From Pectinophora gossypiella (Eukaryota > Arthropoda > Insecta > Lepidoptera > Gelechiidae): a stretch of 64,000 nt of DNA. Location: the NCBI RefSeq assembly GCF_024362695.1, contig NC_065408.1, positions 3,658,001 to 3,722,000 on the forward strand, in the 5' to 3' direction. The position numbers and the translations under genes are program-made. Positions 34,116-45,455 of the stretch are shown one piece after another. How positions within the stretch are numbered: the first letter of the stretch is position 1; each line of letters begins with the position of its first letter. The notes under the pieces are model-generated. The model was not told the origin of the DNA and did no database searches. It was given only the letters and a program-made list of their open reading frames with translations.

Positions 34116-34490
34116 GGCCCCGATTCCTGCAGACACCGCCTAATTTAATTTTAAGTTATATCCGTCATTTCATATCCGTCGAAAAGGAAAGGGACGGATG
34201 ATTCACAGCTCTTAATTTTAGGAAGAATGAGTAAATTAATGAATAACCCGGGCGAATCAAAAGGTACGTCGCTGGTATGCAGTCCGTTTGACGTGCTGTC
34301 TACTTAACTGTGTCGGGTTATTGACGGATGTAAAATTTTTAGACGGTTGGTTTAGATTTGTGCTTAAAATTGACGTGTGTTCCATAAATTTTATGCTTGT
34401 CGATTACCCGTCCCTTTCCTTTTCGGCGGATAAGAAAATGACAGATATAACTTAAAATAAAATTAGATGGTATTTACAGGAATTAGCACC
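34116..34490. mobile_element. Long-TIR MITE, copy 2 of 2
   Basis: 375-bp partner of 18929-19279. Arms of about 85 bp pair with few mismatches: left cctgcagacaccgcctaatt, right aaaattagatggtatttaca. The unpaired centre is about 200 bp. Confidence 0.7.
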
Positions 34491-35447
34491 ATTATGTCTG
34501 TGAAAACGAAGGCAAATCTGTACAACGTCTATACTGTCCATCTATATTGTTTTTGAGGAAAGTAGCCTAGAAAGACCCTCTTTACATTATTGGCCTGTGT
34601 AAGTAAAGAGTAGGTACCTATTAACAAATGAGTCATTCTAAAAAAACAATATGAAGAAATCTACGTAAAATTTTTACTAAGATTTTCAACCTCAATTAAT
34701 TACCACAATGTAAAAGAGGCGTTGGTTATATAATTTATTGTGACAAAATATTAAGTTAAGGTAATTAATTGTATCAAGATTTATAATATTATGTGCATCC
34801 AATATTCAAAAAACGAGATAGATAAATAGGTATACATACAAAGTTGTATAAATATAAAAATCATCGAGTACGTTTACAAGGATTTAGGCGATTGGGACTA
34901 TCTATAATACAGTTATTATTATTTATGTGATATAATTTTATTCGTTATCTATTTGACAATTTACATATAAAGTAAACTTAAATGAATCAAAGGGTACTAA
35001 CAGTGCTGCTAATTCATATTTCGACTGTTCGATGTCTTGTGTCTAGCAGCTAATTTGAACCTTGCGCGATCGTAAAACGTCTTACTTGTGTTTTACATGT
35101 TTGTGATTTTGTAAAATGTTTTTACATTTGCCAAATGTTGTTTGTTGTTTTGAGAATTGGCCTTTGATAGACAAGAATGGAGAATGCTACACCGACAACA
35201 GATTCTTAGTCATGTGATGAAATGTTGTTTAAGATTATTCAGAAAGTGATTAATATCATTTCGCCGGATTCGCTAAAAGTAATACAAAAGTATTACTTTT
35301 AGTTAGCAGTAGGTAAGTAAGTTATTTAATTTACATAATACCAATTATAGGATTCTACTTTTGTTTTGTTGCCTACTTTATATTTTGTTGGAGAGAAATA
35401 CAGGCTTTATAGGCTTCTCTCAATAGTAAACGTTTTCTATTACTACA
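34491..35447. other. Intergenic AT-rich DNA
   Basis: Nothing recognised except a short LINE C-terminal scrap at 35155-35215 (tgatagacaagaatggagaa, reading LIDKNGECYTDN-like out of frame). Confidence 0.4.
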
Positions 35448-35890
35448 ATAGGCTACTTAAAAACTAAGTCAAATGAGATGCTTTGTACGAAACGTCAAAA
35501 CGATTTTAATTTGAGTTTGTATGGAAATACTGTCCTGTGACGTCATCAATAAAAGCGGTCAAACGTCGTACTCATTGTTAGCTGATTCATAAATAAAATT
35601 CGAAAATTATTTAAATAGTAAAATGAGATAGACTGGCTTCTATTTTAGATTAACATTAAGTTATACAGTTTGACAGTTTCTTTGTTTATTGAAATGTGAC
35701 GTCACTGGGCAAAATGTCACGTGACCAACCGTCTTCGCGCGAAATTTGAAATTAGTGAAGAAGAATACTCACGTCTTTTCTATACTATAAAGCTTTTTTT
35801 AAGAAAATAAAATATTTTAAGAGGTATAAAATAAGAGTTTGTAATTATTAAAATATTTATCCAAAAACTGTCAAGTAGTCAATAGTTATG
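35448..35890 (+). repeat. Composite of family D variant and TGACGTCA repeat
   Basis: The first part (aataggctacttaaaaacta, TGACGTCA near 35541) is a diverged D element. The second (35646-35880: gtgacgtcactgggcaaaat, cacgtgaccaaccgt, gaaatttgaaatta) is shared with 54530-54750. Each half carries its own TGACGTCA. Confidence 0.6.
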
Positions 35891-35944
35891 GGCGATTTTG
35901 TCATCATAAGGTTCATTGATAACCTTAGGACATCGTACCAACAG

Positions 35945-36025
35945 TGGCTGTAAGTAGTCTTTAATTACTTGTGGCTCTGCCCACCCCATTAGGGATTACG
36001 GGCGAGAGTTTATATATGTATACGT
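35945..36025 (+). repeat. LINE 3'-end fragment
   Basis: gtggctctgcccaccccatt, then gattacgggcgagagttta and tatatgta resemble the (TATG)-tailed 3' ends listed elsewhere, diverged. Confidence 0.4.
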
Positions 36026-36227
36026 TGGTGATCATAGAAATAGAAATGATTACCATTTGGCCTCCAACATGAATGAGCTGCCATAATTCCTTTAGCATCA
36101 ACGTTTATAAATACGCTCATAAGTTCAAATTAGCTGCTATTAAATTGCTTAAGAACTAAAATTGTTTTGTTTACTCTATAATTACAACGGTTCGGTGTTT
36201 AAAATGACTAAGTTAGGGAACTGAGAA

Positions 36228-36328
36228 TCATCTCGGTATGATGTAGTGGATGATGATAGCAAGGTAGACGATTGGTGATGACGGTATCCTTAACAAGGGT
36301 TGGCTGCTCGCTTGATCTTGGCATTCAC
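36228..36328 (-). CDS. Secreted protein gene, terminal exon K
   Basis: Completes a glycine codon, then reads ECQDQASSQPLLRIPSSP and a short hydrophobic end IVYLAIIIHYIIP before the TGA at 36230-36228. The G-E-C motif is what the family shows at this point. The hydrophobic C-terminus could be a GPI-attachment signal or a weak membrane anchor (inference). Acceptor cttttcttcag/gtgaat. No clear AATAAA was identified close downstream. Confidence 0.8.
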
Positions 36329-36477
36329 CTGAAGAAAAGAATGGAGTTTATTGTCTAATTAAAATAATAACATAAAATAGCATCACGCCTGTCTCCCTGA
36401 AGGAGTAGGCAGAGGTACATAGTATATACGCCCACTCTTCGCTATGTACAAGTCCCATGGGTTGGTTTCCCCTTCGC

Positions 36478-36765
36478 GTTGGAAAGTCTAATTGGCAGTG
36501 CTCCGGAGGTCCCGGGTTCAAATTCCGGTGGGAACATATCACTAAAATCACATTGTGAATCCTAGTTTGATTAGGACATTACAGGCTGATCACCTGATTG
36601 TCCGAAAGTAAGGTGATCCTTCGGAAGGCACTTTATGCCGTTGGTCCCGGCTACTATTTACCATGTCAGGGGCCTTTGGCGGCTCAATAATAACCCTGAC
36701 ACCAGAGTTGATGGGGTTGGTAATACACCTCACAACCCACACGATAGAAGAAGAGTGGCTTTCGG
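36478..36765 (+). repeat. SINE-2 in intron J-K
   Basis: Near full-length copy: partial head with B-box (cccgggttcaaattcc at 36511-36526), body, and end cacaacccacacgatagaag. Antisense to the host gene. Confidence 0.75.
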
Positions 36766-36881
36766 GCACCTAACCGGAAGATATACCTCCCTCTGTAGGT
36801 TGTGAGGTCAATAACCGATGTAACCAATGCCGGTCCCTAAAGAGCTGGTGAAGCGTACCTCGTGAAACAGTTCAAACTCAC

Positions 36882-37088
36882 CAGTAGTAGTGGCATCAAA
36901 CACAAGCGGTTCAGGTTCAGTAGCAGCCCGCTCGCAGTTGCTGGCAGACCGCGTGAGCTCTAGCGCTCCGCTGCGGGCCTCACGCGACACAAAGCAGTAC
37001 CGCCGTGCTGCAGTACTGTCCCTGGTGACTGGTGTGGTTACCACGAACGAGGCGCCGCTCTCGTACCAGCCGCCGTGGCAGGTGTATG
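36882..37088 (-). CDS. Secreted protein gene, exon J
   Basis: Residues 481-548: YTCHGGWYESGASFVVTTPV, RRYCFVSREA, then a serine/glutamate-rich part with SASNCERA. The C-H-G-x-W ... RYCFV block parallels the earlier modules. Acceptor attccag/catac, donor ctactg/gtgagt, phase 1. Confidence 0.9.
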
Positions 37089-37177
37089 CTGGAATGGAGT
37101 AATAGGAAATTTTACACAACATAAGAACAACTCACAACTTTATCCATACTAGGGCAATCAGAAGTACATAAAACTCA

Positions 37178-37242
37178 AGATACACTAAGTACCTACACCT
37201 CACCGAACTTTCTGTTAGACCAACGACTCACCGCCCGGACAC
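37178..37242 (-). repeat. SINE-F fragment
   Basis: cacctcaccgaactttctgt and tagaccaacga match SINE-F in reverse. Ends just before the DNA transposon at 37250. Confidence 0.5.
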
Positions 37243-37591
37243 TAATCGTCCCTGACACCGCATAAGGGCGTATCTCAGTTTTTTGCAAAAATGAGTTATT
37301 TATACCATTTTGATCGTCTAAACGAGATCTACAACGTCGCAAAAGGGTGTAGCTTTAATCACAGTATTTAAGAATTTAAGGGAAGGGCGTATCTCAAATC
37401 ACGAAAAAAAAGAGCAATGCAAAAGGACGTAATTGAAATACGCCATTATGTCGTACTTCTTCAACTTGAGATACGCCCTTACTCAGTGACTTCATTATCG
37501 TTTATTTGTTTACTTGCGCCCGCATGAAGTAAATATCTTCCGGTGTTATTAACAAAATATATATTTTTTAAGTGCCTCCAAGTAAAATTTT

Positions 37592-38230
37592 GTGTGCCAT
37601 CGAATATTCAACTCACAGGTAAGTTGTAAAAATTCAGGTAATCCTTTGACTTCTAATAAAGACAATAATGAAAATGATTATGACAATTTAAACCATCTTT
37701 CTGTTTCATCCATTGCACTGTCGACAGCTGAAGTAGAAACCTCAGACAGTATGATGGCAATTGCCAGTTTTATTACTTCCAGCTTAACTAATTTCGACGA
37801 TGAAGATTTACGTGATTTTAAGCAGGCTTGAATTTATAGAAAAAGACACAGCAATGCTTCGTACAGACAACCCAAGTTTTTCCAATACCATACAACCAGT
37901 CTTAGATGTCACAACAGAAAAAAAAACATTTTATTCGAATCAAGTCTTGGAACAAACAAAAATTAAAACGAGAGTTTTCCTGATAATATTCAAAACCTGT
38001 TAAAAATTCGTGAAAATATGAATTCAGCTCAGCCAAGATTATAGATCGTGATTACGAAGATGCTGAAACTTTCTGCCCCTCTAATAGTTTTACGCCTGAA
38101 TTGTTTGGAGACCTCAGTGACCTAAATGATCCTGACTACATGCCTGAGTATATGACGTGTCATAAATCACCAAAACATACATAATCTGCTCCAGATTGTA
38201 ACAACCACCAATCATGTGAAGTAGGACATT
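37592..38230 (+). pseudogene. Decayed ORF inside the TIR transposon
   Basis: Successive open pieces read SSIALSTAEVETSD, SLTNFDDEDLRDF, then in another frame EKDTAMLRTDNPSFSN, and in a third FTPELFGDLSDLNDPDYMPE. The acidic, serine-rich character and DPDY motif recall N-terminal parts of some insect transposon-derived proteins, but no catalytic motif is visible. Stops and frame changes show it is not functional. Confidence 0.45.
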
Positions 38231-39189
38231 GTAAAGAAGTTGTTCAGAACAGGAGCTAATGTTTTCGATGCTCCGTTCTTCTCTGCAAAGTGCATTTCAA
38301 AGAAGACAATCTACAATGTACAACGCATGGATCCAAAAAATTGCACAACATAGGCTACCGAAACGATGTATACGTATATGTACCGCAATCATGTGAAGTC
38401 ACAGATTGAATGAATAAAGTATTCAGCTCGTGTCATCGATGCTCTATCTAGACACGCGGTAGCGTGTCAAGCCAAGTTCAAGAAACAGAACTGGCGAGCC
38501 ACATCGTGTATAATATTACACGAACCATTTGGAGCCACTTTTGACATCCTCATAAATCAAAAACTTTTTCACATAAACGTATAGATAGATAGATAGATAA
38601 AAATATTTATTTGGTCTACAGACACACAAGCACGTATCAAATTTGGCTCATATATTGAGACTTGCGAGGTACATATGTGTTCTAAATTTTATAAGCTTAT
38701 CTCAAACGGTTATTTACTATTTACGGTTATTGACTGACTGACTGGCCTATATATTAAAACTCTAACCCAGTTCCAGATGACCAAGAGAGTTAAAATTTGG
38801 TATGCAGATAGGTAATTAGATGAATACAAAAGAATATATAAAAAACTGGCAATTTTTTTTTTTTCAAAAACATAAATGTGATATGAGAGCCACGTTCAAT
38901 ATAATGATAAATGCCTTGGTTGTTGACTTCAACGACAAAAGAAGTGAGATCTAATTGGGTGCCAAGTTCAATGGTCAGTCCTGGAATTTATGTATAAGTA
39001 ACAGTATAACATATCATATCTTCTTATAACATAAGATAATGTATTGTAGCCTAAGGTCTGTCTACAATTTTGATCTCTTTAGTTTTAAGAATATTTTGTT
39101 TCTTAATTGCACAGATCTTAGATCTTTATTGTTTTTGTTTTTTTTTGTACACGATATAAAATATTACACATGAAAGTACCTACATTTAA

Positions 39190-39262
39190 ACACACACACA
39201 CACGCAATCGCTTTTATATACAAACACATACATACATACAAACGCGTACACACACACACGCA
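39190..39262. repeat. (CA)n-rich microsatellite
   Basis: Interrupted CA repeats (acacacacac) with catacatacata between them. Confidence 0.8.
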
Positions 39263-40041
39263 CATTTTAATATCTTATGTTCCTACGTTCTGTATTTTTT
39301 AAGTGTTTTTAAATGATGACAAATTGTTTTTTCGGCATCAAACATAAATAATTTGCCGTTCGTAATGAATTTGTTTTATTTAAAATATAGGATAATTAGT
39401 AACACTTTCTACTTGCACCCATATTCAACTCTCCATACCTATTAAGAGAGGCGCCACAAAGGGGCGTTAGTGACTTTCAGGCCTTTTTTTCAGGAAACCA
39501 TGCATTTTTCGGAAGTCTAAGAACTATAAATCTATGCCTTATTTCAACCTTTATCCACCTTATAAATATCATGGCTGTATCTATATTACTTTAGATTTTA
39601 TGAACTGAAAACCCGAGGAACTCGGAGAAAAAAACAGTTTTTTCGCTCTCCTGAAAAGTTAGGAAAACTGAGATACGCCCTTATGCTTTGTCAGGGGACT
39701 TCATACAAACAACCTCGCTTTACACAGACACTACACATTGACATTATCGTACACGTGCAACTGCGTGTGTGACCTCTGAGGGCTGCCAATTACAATACCT
39801 ACTTAATTTACCTGTCGTTACTTAGGTAGGTAGGTAGTACTACTTACGGAAGATGCTTTCGTAAGTAAGTTTTCGTAAGTCCAAAAGTTTTGGACATTAA
39901 AGGTTCACAATATAAATAATTAGAATTTATATACTTGACTTAATAAATCACTGAACTACGGCCATGAAGAAAATTTGGAGAAACGTGTGCAAGCATAATT
40001 ATGAGTACTTAAGTGCAACATTAATCATAATTCTAACTCAC

Positions 40042-40389
40042 CAGTAACTAACTCCTTGTTCTCACACGTCGAATAGAACTCCATATTCTTGACGGAATTG
40101 CAGCCAACTTCAAGTCGGTTGTAGTTGCTGACTGCGCAACCAACTTCATTCGCATCCAGTTGTCTTCTACTCCTCAACATAGGAGCATCGGACATATTCC
40201 TTACGCTAAAATTGAACAACCTAGTGCCGTTAACTCTACGATTATGTTCCAACATTGCTTTTTCTCGTTTACTTCTAGAATCTCTATCGTTAATTTCTTC
40301 TTCGTGAGACGATCTTACACTTCTTTTATGACGATTTTGGATGGTGTACTTCCCAGAATATGGACATTCTTTCGATTCTGGATTGCTTG
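40042..40389 (-). CDS. Secreted protein gene, exon I with basic linker
   Basis: Residues 365-479. After SKECPYSGKYTI comes a basic stretch with RHKR/SVR, RSKRE and SRRQ, then a cysteine module (VGCAVSNYNRLEVGCNSVK, MEFYSTCENK). RHKR and RSKR fit the furin consensus R-x-K/R-R, so processing into two disulfide-linked chains is possible (inference). N-glycosylation candidates NGT, NFS, NMS. Acceptor atttccag/caagc, donor ttactg/gtgagt. Confidence 0.85.
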
Positions 40390-40452
40390 CTGGAAATAAA
40401 AGAGGGATATTATTATCTAGAAAACAGGATTGGTGAGAGTGAAAGGATTCTG

Positions 40453-40650
40453 TTTGAGAGTAGCGGCCCGAAGTGGGCCGATATAGATAAGTGCGGAATG
40501 AAGGGAAAACGTTCACTACGCCAGTTAAATCGCCACCAGGGTCCTGAAGTGTTTTGTTGTCACGGTTGCATCTGTGGCTAGAGTAATCAGGTCGTTAGAA
40601 TCATATTAGGTGTTTCTGACGCCGATATTTTTCGGTGTAGTCTCTAAGCG
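40453..40650 (-). repeat. Family G fragment beside exon I
   Basis: Contains cctgaagtgtt, ctagagtaatcaggtcgtta, and ctctaagcgggatgta, the 5' part of family G in antisense. Begins about 65 bp upstream (transcript sense) of the exon I acceptor. Confidence 0.55.
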
Positions 40651-40832
40651 GGATGTACGAAAACAGCAACTACCAAGAACTTTGCGGAGCACAGTCGAAG
40701 TAAGGTTAAGAAGTTAGTTTGAGCCCTTGGGCCAATCTGAAGGAACCACAGAGCCCTGGCTTTTCGCATGAAACGATATTGTATCACCTGTAAATGGTGG
40801 ATTAGAGGATCTCGCCTGAGCGAGCAACTCAC

Positions 40833-40978
40833 CAACTAAAGTAACATAAGGCGCGGTGACTGCGTTGAAATGGTGAGGGGAACACGCTTCATCAGGCCTA
40901 GTCGTAGGCGACCCTCGCTGCAACTCTGCGATGTACGTGTCTCGCCTGTACAGCACCACGCACACGTACCGGGATGCA
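40833..40978 (-). CDS. Secreted protein gene, exon H
   Basis: Residues 316-363: ASRYVCVVLYRRDTYIAELQ, then DEACSPHHFNAVTAPYVTLV. The acceptor attccag/tgcatcc was chosen because it completes TG|T as cysteine; acceptors further upstream would create a stop. Donor gttg/gtgagt, phase 1. Confidence 0.85.
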
Positions 40979-41456
40979 CTGGAATTAATACGGAATATCA
41001 TGTAAAATCTGTGCTCTCTGTGTGATGAAGAGCCCGTAACAGATAGACTATGCTTCCTCTTGTCCGCGATACCACATTGTGAAGTTTTGGTAGATTATTA
41101 TGATAATATCAACTTCAAATAGAATCATGGCTATAAGTGTGCTCTGATGATCCTACATTTTGACTTTGTAAGCCTGGGGACTTAGCCAAATTGCAAACGA
41201 TTTGACAACCGTCAGTGACTGATAAACATGTATGGGATTGGCATAAGGTGACATTGAATCCCATACATTTCACCACTGTCACTGTCGATTGTCATAATCA
41301 TTTGTACCTTAGCTAAGGCTTTGTACCCCTAACCTCTGGCCGTACGTTTTAAATACCAAAACTTAGTACTATATATTCACATCAAGCATTTTCAGTTGAG
41401 TGATTCTACCTACTACATGCTACAACTAAAAATATCTTCAAATTGGAATTACTTAC

Positions 41457-41676
41457 CAGTGATGCTGCCAATGTGCCACAAGCGCCACAGAATTTCCGCT
41501 CGGCGAGCTCGCTTTGACATTGACGCAGTAGACCTTGATATCAGCCCCGGTTTGGTTGGTGATCCGTAACGTCGCGTTCCTCTGGTAGAAGGTGTAGTTG
41601 CTGCTGAAGTCCAGGGTATGCCACGTGTGGGAGAACGTCATCCACGAGGGGAACTGGCAGCTGAAGCGGACTGTTA
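41457..41676 (-). CDS. Secreted protein gene, exon G
   Basis: Residues 243-314. Starts VRFSCQFPSWMTFSHTWHTL, has YTFYQRNATLRI and IKVYCVNVKAS, and ends LVAHWQHH. A fresh C-x-F-P-x-W module that repeats the logic of exon A. NAT is a possible N-glycosylation site. Acceptor gtttcag/taacag, donor cactg/gtaagt, phase 2. Confidence 0.9.
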
Positions 41677-41727
41677 CTGAAACGTAGATTGCATAACATA
41701 AACATTTTCAAACACAATTTGGATAGT

Positions 41728-41775
41728 CAGGGGCGTTCTGTTAGACCAACGTGGTAGGTGGTGAGCCGTATCGCC
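41728..41775 (-). repeat. SINE-F fragment in intron F-G
   Basis: tctgttagaccaacgtggta and gtgagccgtatcgcc are SINE-F in reverse. Confidence 0.5.
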
Positions 41776-42007
41776 GAAACGTAGATAGTTTGAGGATAAA
41801 TTGTGTTTGAGTATTGGCGTAATAAGTGACAAAGGGCGGTTCATAGAATGTTAAACATTTGCGTAATACCCAACAGATAAGAATATAAACATATTGCTTC
41901 TCTAGTGGATTACGAGCAAACAAACACACAGGACACGTTCAGCTGCTTATTTGCCTTGGGATGTCAAAATGATGCAGGTTAATAACTATAATTATTCCAG
42001 AACCTAC

Positions 42008-42139
42008 CTCGTTTAAGCGCCATAGTCCTGGAGCCTTCTGTAGCACTGAAGAGTCCATTACAAGTAGCGTCACCAGATTGTGCCACTCTGTACTCCACAC
42101 CTGCTGGGGAAGCCGGGCCTTCCTTCCCGGCGCTTGATG
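42008..42139 (-). CDS. Secreted protein gene, exon F
   Basis: Residues 199-241: SSAGKEGPASPAGVEYRVAQ, then SGDATCNGLFSATEGSRTM. It has the C-N-G-L element that closes the second cysteine module. Acceptor ctttgcag/catcaag, donor cgag/gtaggt, phase 1. Confidence 0.85.
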
Positions 42140-42833
42140 CTGCAAAGGATAGTACACATGATGAGGAACGTGAAGCAACTATAGGCCGATTGCACTTTGG
42201 GTTTCTTTTCGTATAAATTTGACTCTCGTACGTATGCACGAACATTGGTAGACAACAGTTGGAAGGTCGGGATTATACTTGTATCGTATGAGACAAATTC
42301 TTACGAGAACGCGTCAAAGTGTCTCCGGCTTTAAGTTACTATTGGATTTAATTCTACTCGCTTGATCTGGCAACAGCAATAGTTTCTTGTTTAACGTTCG
42401 GGATTTCTTTGGTGATTGAATAAATTGTGAGGATAACAGATACTTAAAGTGTATGTGCTGTAATGTTTCCTTAGGGGTTTTGTTGAGTTTGCTGTTGTTT
42501 AAGTAGGTACATAATACTGTTCTAATTAATATATATTTTTGGATAAAGTAAAATTCTCTTCTGTAGTGAACTAGTGACTGAGGAATGTATCTTCATGATC
42601 ATTAAACTTAGCTCTGGAATGTTTCTTCTACATTTAAAGGTTCATCAGCGGCAGTTTCTAGATCTTAACCAACTAGTATAACTACTTCTTTTCTATTTAC
42701 ATCGCGTTAGTGCTTGAGAGGTCGATGACCGACCTCATCAAAAACTTCTACTGGACTAAATACAAAGCCAATTCAAATGCAAAATAACAAGCAAGCAGAA
42801 GCAGGCAAACCAAAAAATTAAGGCCTATCTTAC

Positions 42834-42968
42834 CAATACCGTTTGTCTTTTCGTAGACAAAGCATCGATAACGATCTTCGTTGCTGGTGGCGTGGTTGTG
42901 GTGAAGCTTCCCCACCAGGAACCGTAGGCTGCCTTCCTTCCACGTGGCCAGACATTCTAGTTCTTCCA
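42834..42968 (-). CDS. Secreted protein gene, exon E
   Basis: Residues 154-197: EELECLATWKEGSLRFLVGK, then HHNHATSNEDRYRCFVYEK. The W-K-E-G-S-x-R-x-L-V-G-K and RYRCFVYE motifs are the strongest family signature in this gene. Acceptor atttccag/tggaag, donor tattg/gtaaga. Confidence 0.9.
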
Positions 42969-43127
42969 CTGGAAATGAAAGACAATATTTTTAGACGACG
43001 TATTTCTTTGATTTTTTTACACAGAAATGTGGGTGTGATGTTTTGTCAAGCTGTTATGTTTATTTTTAGAGAAATGAAATTCGATGTAATATTTTCGGTC
43101 TGCTAAAAAAAAAAAAACTATAGCTCT

Positions 43128-43212
43128 ATGAGATTTGAGTACTTAGTTTATCTTGCGATGGATGTACCTCTGACTACTCCAATTGGCACACAGTCGAGAG
43201 CTTATGTTGTTA
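43128..43212 (+). repeat. SINE-F 3' half
   Basis: cttgcgatggatgtacctct through gagcttatgtt; the head is absent. Confidence 0.6.
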
Positions 43213-43267
43213 TAAATAATATAATAATAATACCCTCGGAAATAGATAACATATTATAACATAAGCT

Positions 43268-43425
43268 CACTTTTTTTCGTCTAGGGCCCTGTGCCGAGGT
43301 TTTTCTTGCAGCTTCTTTTCCGCCCTAGCCGGGGCTATACAGGTTGTGAGAAGCTGCAGTAGTTTTAGACGGATGAGACATTCGTTATGTAATACGATTG
43401 AAAGAGTAACTATATTACCAACTTA
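43268..43425 (+). repeat. Retroelement 3' end
   Basis: Second copy of the sequence at 19310-19475 (ccctgtgccgaggtttttct, gagaagctgcagtagtttta). Lies in intron D-E. Confidence 0.55.
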
Positions 43426-43857
43426 AAAAAAAAAAAACAAGCGCTGAATATGTTTAACTGTTTGACAGCAAAGCAAAATTGAATCCAATTATCAAATAAT
43501 TAATTCAGTATGAGTTTTCTTGGCTTTCAAATTAAACACACGTTCACCGTTTTTTTTTGGTGACACCGTTAGCGTTAAAACTACCCAAATCTCAAGCTCC
43601 AGGTGTCATACGTCATCCAAAAATACCCTTAAGTGAATTTAATACGTTCATCTTTCAATTAGTTGAAGACAAGTTTAGAAGACAAGTTTCCCGAAAGCGG
43701 CCACAAATAGCACTTTGACAATCGAGCCACAAATATAGGACGCGGAAGCTGTCACAATTGTAACCCTAACTTCCAGCTGTGAATTCCGAGATTTGACTCC
43801 CAGAATAGCTTATCTGCCGGCATAGTACGGCACTATACCCTTACAATCAATATTACT

Positions 43858-43990
43858 CAGCCTGTGTCCATCCACTGCTGGGTATAGGTCTCCTCTCTTT
43901 CACGCCATCCTTTCCGGTCATATGCAAATCTCATCCATTGCTTCAAAGCAGATCATCGGCTTTCCATACTTTGGCCAGCCCTGAATGTGC
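43858..43990 (-). pseudogene. LINE C-terminal/3' fragment
   Basis: In reverse complement it carries a piece reading KREETYTQQWMDTG-like and ending caggctgag. Related to 53488-53612. Confidence 0.5.
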
Positions 43991-44924
43991 CGGCTAGAGA
44001 AAAAAAATGTGTCGAACCTTAACAGTAAATTGCTCTGAACATTTTTTAAACGTGTATAACCATTAGTTTGGCTTCAATTGGATTTTAAAAATCTCGATTT
44101 TTCATACATTTTGTAAAAAATAATAATATGTAATTTGTGATTTTGCCCTGGTGTTAGAGAGACTCATGTAACGACTACATACCACAATCACAACAGTGAC
44201 TTATGTAAGTCTTCATCCTCTCCCTCTCGTCTCATGAGACTAAGGTCGCCGTTATCGGACACGATAAGGAGGACTGATATATCTTCCTGGGCATATTGTA
44301 AAACCTTACGACTCGTGATCCAGAGTCAATAAAGTTGATTTTTCTGAATTTCGTCTGCACCATTTTTATCGATGTGTGTTTGGAAGATGTATCGCTCTTA
44401 GAATATCGTAGGCATCAAAAGCGGTTGCAAGTTGTCTACTGGTTGCAAATGTTACTGCCCACCCCAGAAGGATATGCAAATGTTAACATTTATTTGCCGA
44501 TAATTCGTCTATATGTGGAGTATTCCACATAAAAACCATTTCTAATATTGATTAGTTTTATTCTGCTTTTATTGGGTATACAAAGGCATTTATTAATTCC
44601 AATATTTGCCTGTTATAACTTTGGAAAGAATGTCCATATTAAAATAATAATATTGCTTTGACATTCTAGAGATCCTCTCGAGGATTACAGGAAGTCAAAT
44701 AAATATTTGTTTGTAAAACATAAATAAATTAACAACAGAAAATATTTTTGGTAATTCTTTATGTAAAATATTTCTTTACATTTTATTTGAAGATTAATAA
44801 GGGTACCCCATTTTCTAACCCAAGACTTTTACAATTTCTATTTTCGTCCATTACAAAGAAACATGGAAGACTTTCGTCTTTGAGTGTACAGGAGACAATC
44901 GGGACAGACGACCGCACAAATAAA

Positions 44925-45125
44925 AGTTTATATAGAGCCGCCAGCGTTGGGTGTGGTGCGTTTAGTAGCGAGTAGCGATAAGCGGGTAACTTGAGTCAAG
45001 AGCGATGGCGAATTGGCGACTTAACGTGATCGCGCATCTAGACGCGCCGCTGGAGCCGCACGCGCCTATCCTATACCTAACCTATCCGCACTTTGCCGCA
45101 AAATGTGATGACTTCGGCGCGTTTA
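44925..45125 (+). promoter_or_regulatory. CpG-rich patch with TATA-like motif
   Basis: tttatatagag at 44927-44937 is followed by a region unusually dense in CpG (gcgatcgcgc-like blocks to about 45120) within an AT-rich intron. It resembles an insect core promoter or an LTR-type promoter remnant, antisense to the host gene. The open frame from 45005 (MANWRLNVIAHLDAP) has no known relatives I recognise. Confidence 0.25.
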
Positions 45126-45455
45126 ACATTAACCTTAAAATATTTTTACTGTACAGTTTTTTTATTTTAGATAAGTACTGTTTGGTTGGTCTTATGACTA
45201 AGTATCTTTTAATTCCTCCACCAACCCGTCTAAGGAGCAACATCGTGGAGCACGCTCCATACCTTTCCCAGTTGATTTACGGAAGGCATTTGCTCAGAGC
45301 ATCAGTGTGACGTAATGTGTTATAATCATATTGAACTCTGCCAATACCAACTACTAGATGTTTCATCAATGAAGAACATTGTAAAAATCTCAACGTGTAT
45401 TATAACACAGTTTATAGTTTACTTATAAGTATTATTTATAACTTTCAGTTTACTT

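Larger units (their letters stand above)
37250..39696. mobile_element. 2.4-kb DNA transposon with 33-bp TIRs, decayed
   Basis: Ends 37250-37282 and 39664-39696 are inverted repeats with two mismatches (core gcataagggcgtatctcag). The outer half-motif gggcgtatctcaa recurs internally near 37386, with a complementary copy at 37471-37481. The interior has broken coding (37592-38230), a (GATA)n near 38585 and a (CA)n at 39195-39260. Flanking duplications could not be identified, so the superfamily is undetermined. It occupies most of the intron between exons I and J. Confidence 0.75.

Noticed and set aside
37250..37282. Viral or helitron end
   Set aside because: Inverted, not hairpin/CTRR-type ends; paired TIR at 39664-39696 shows a DNA transposon instead.
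39190..39262. CRISPR-like repeats
   Set aside because: Simple CA/CATA microsatellite in a eukaryotic transposon; no repeat-spacer structure.
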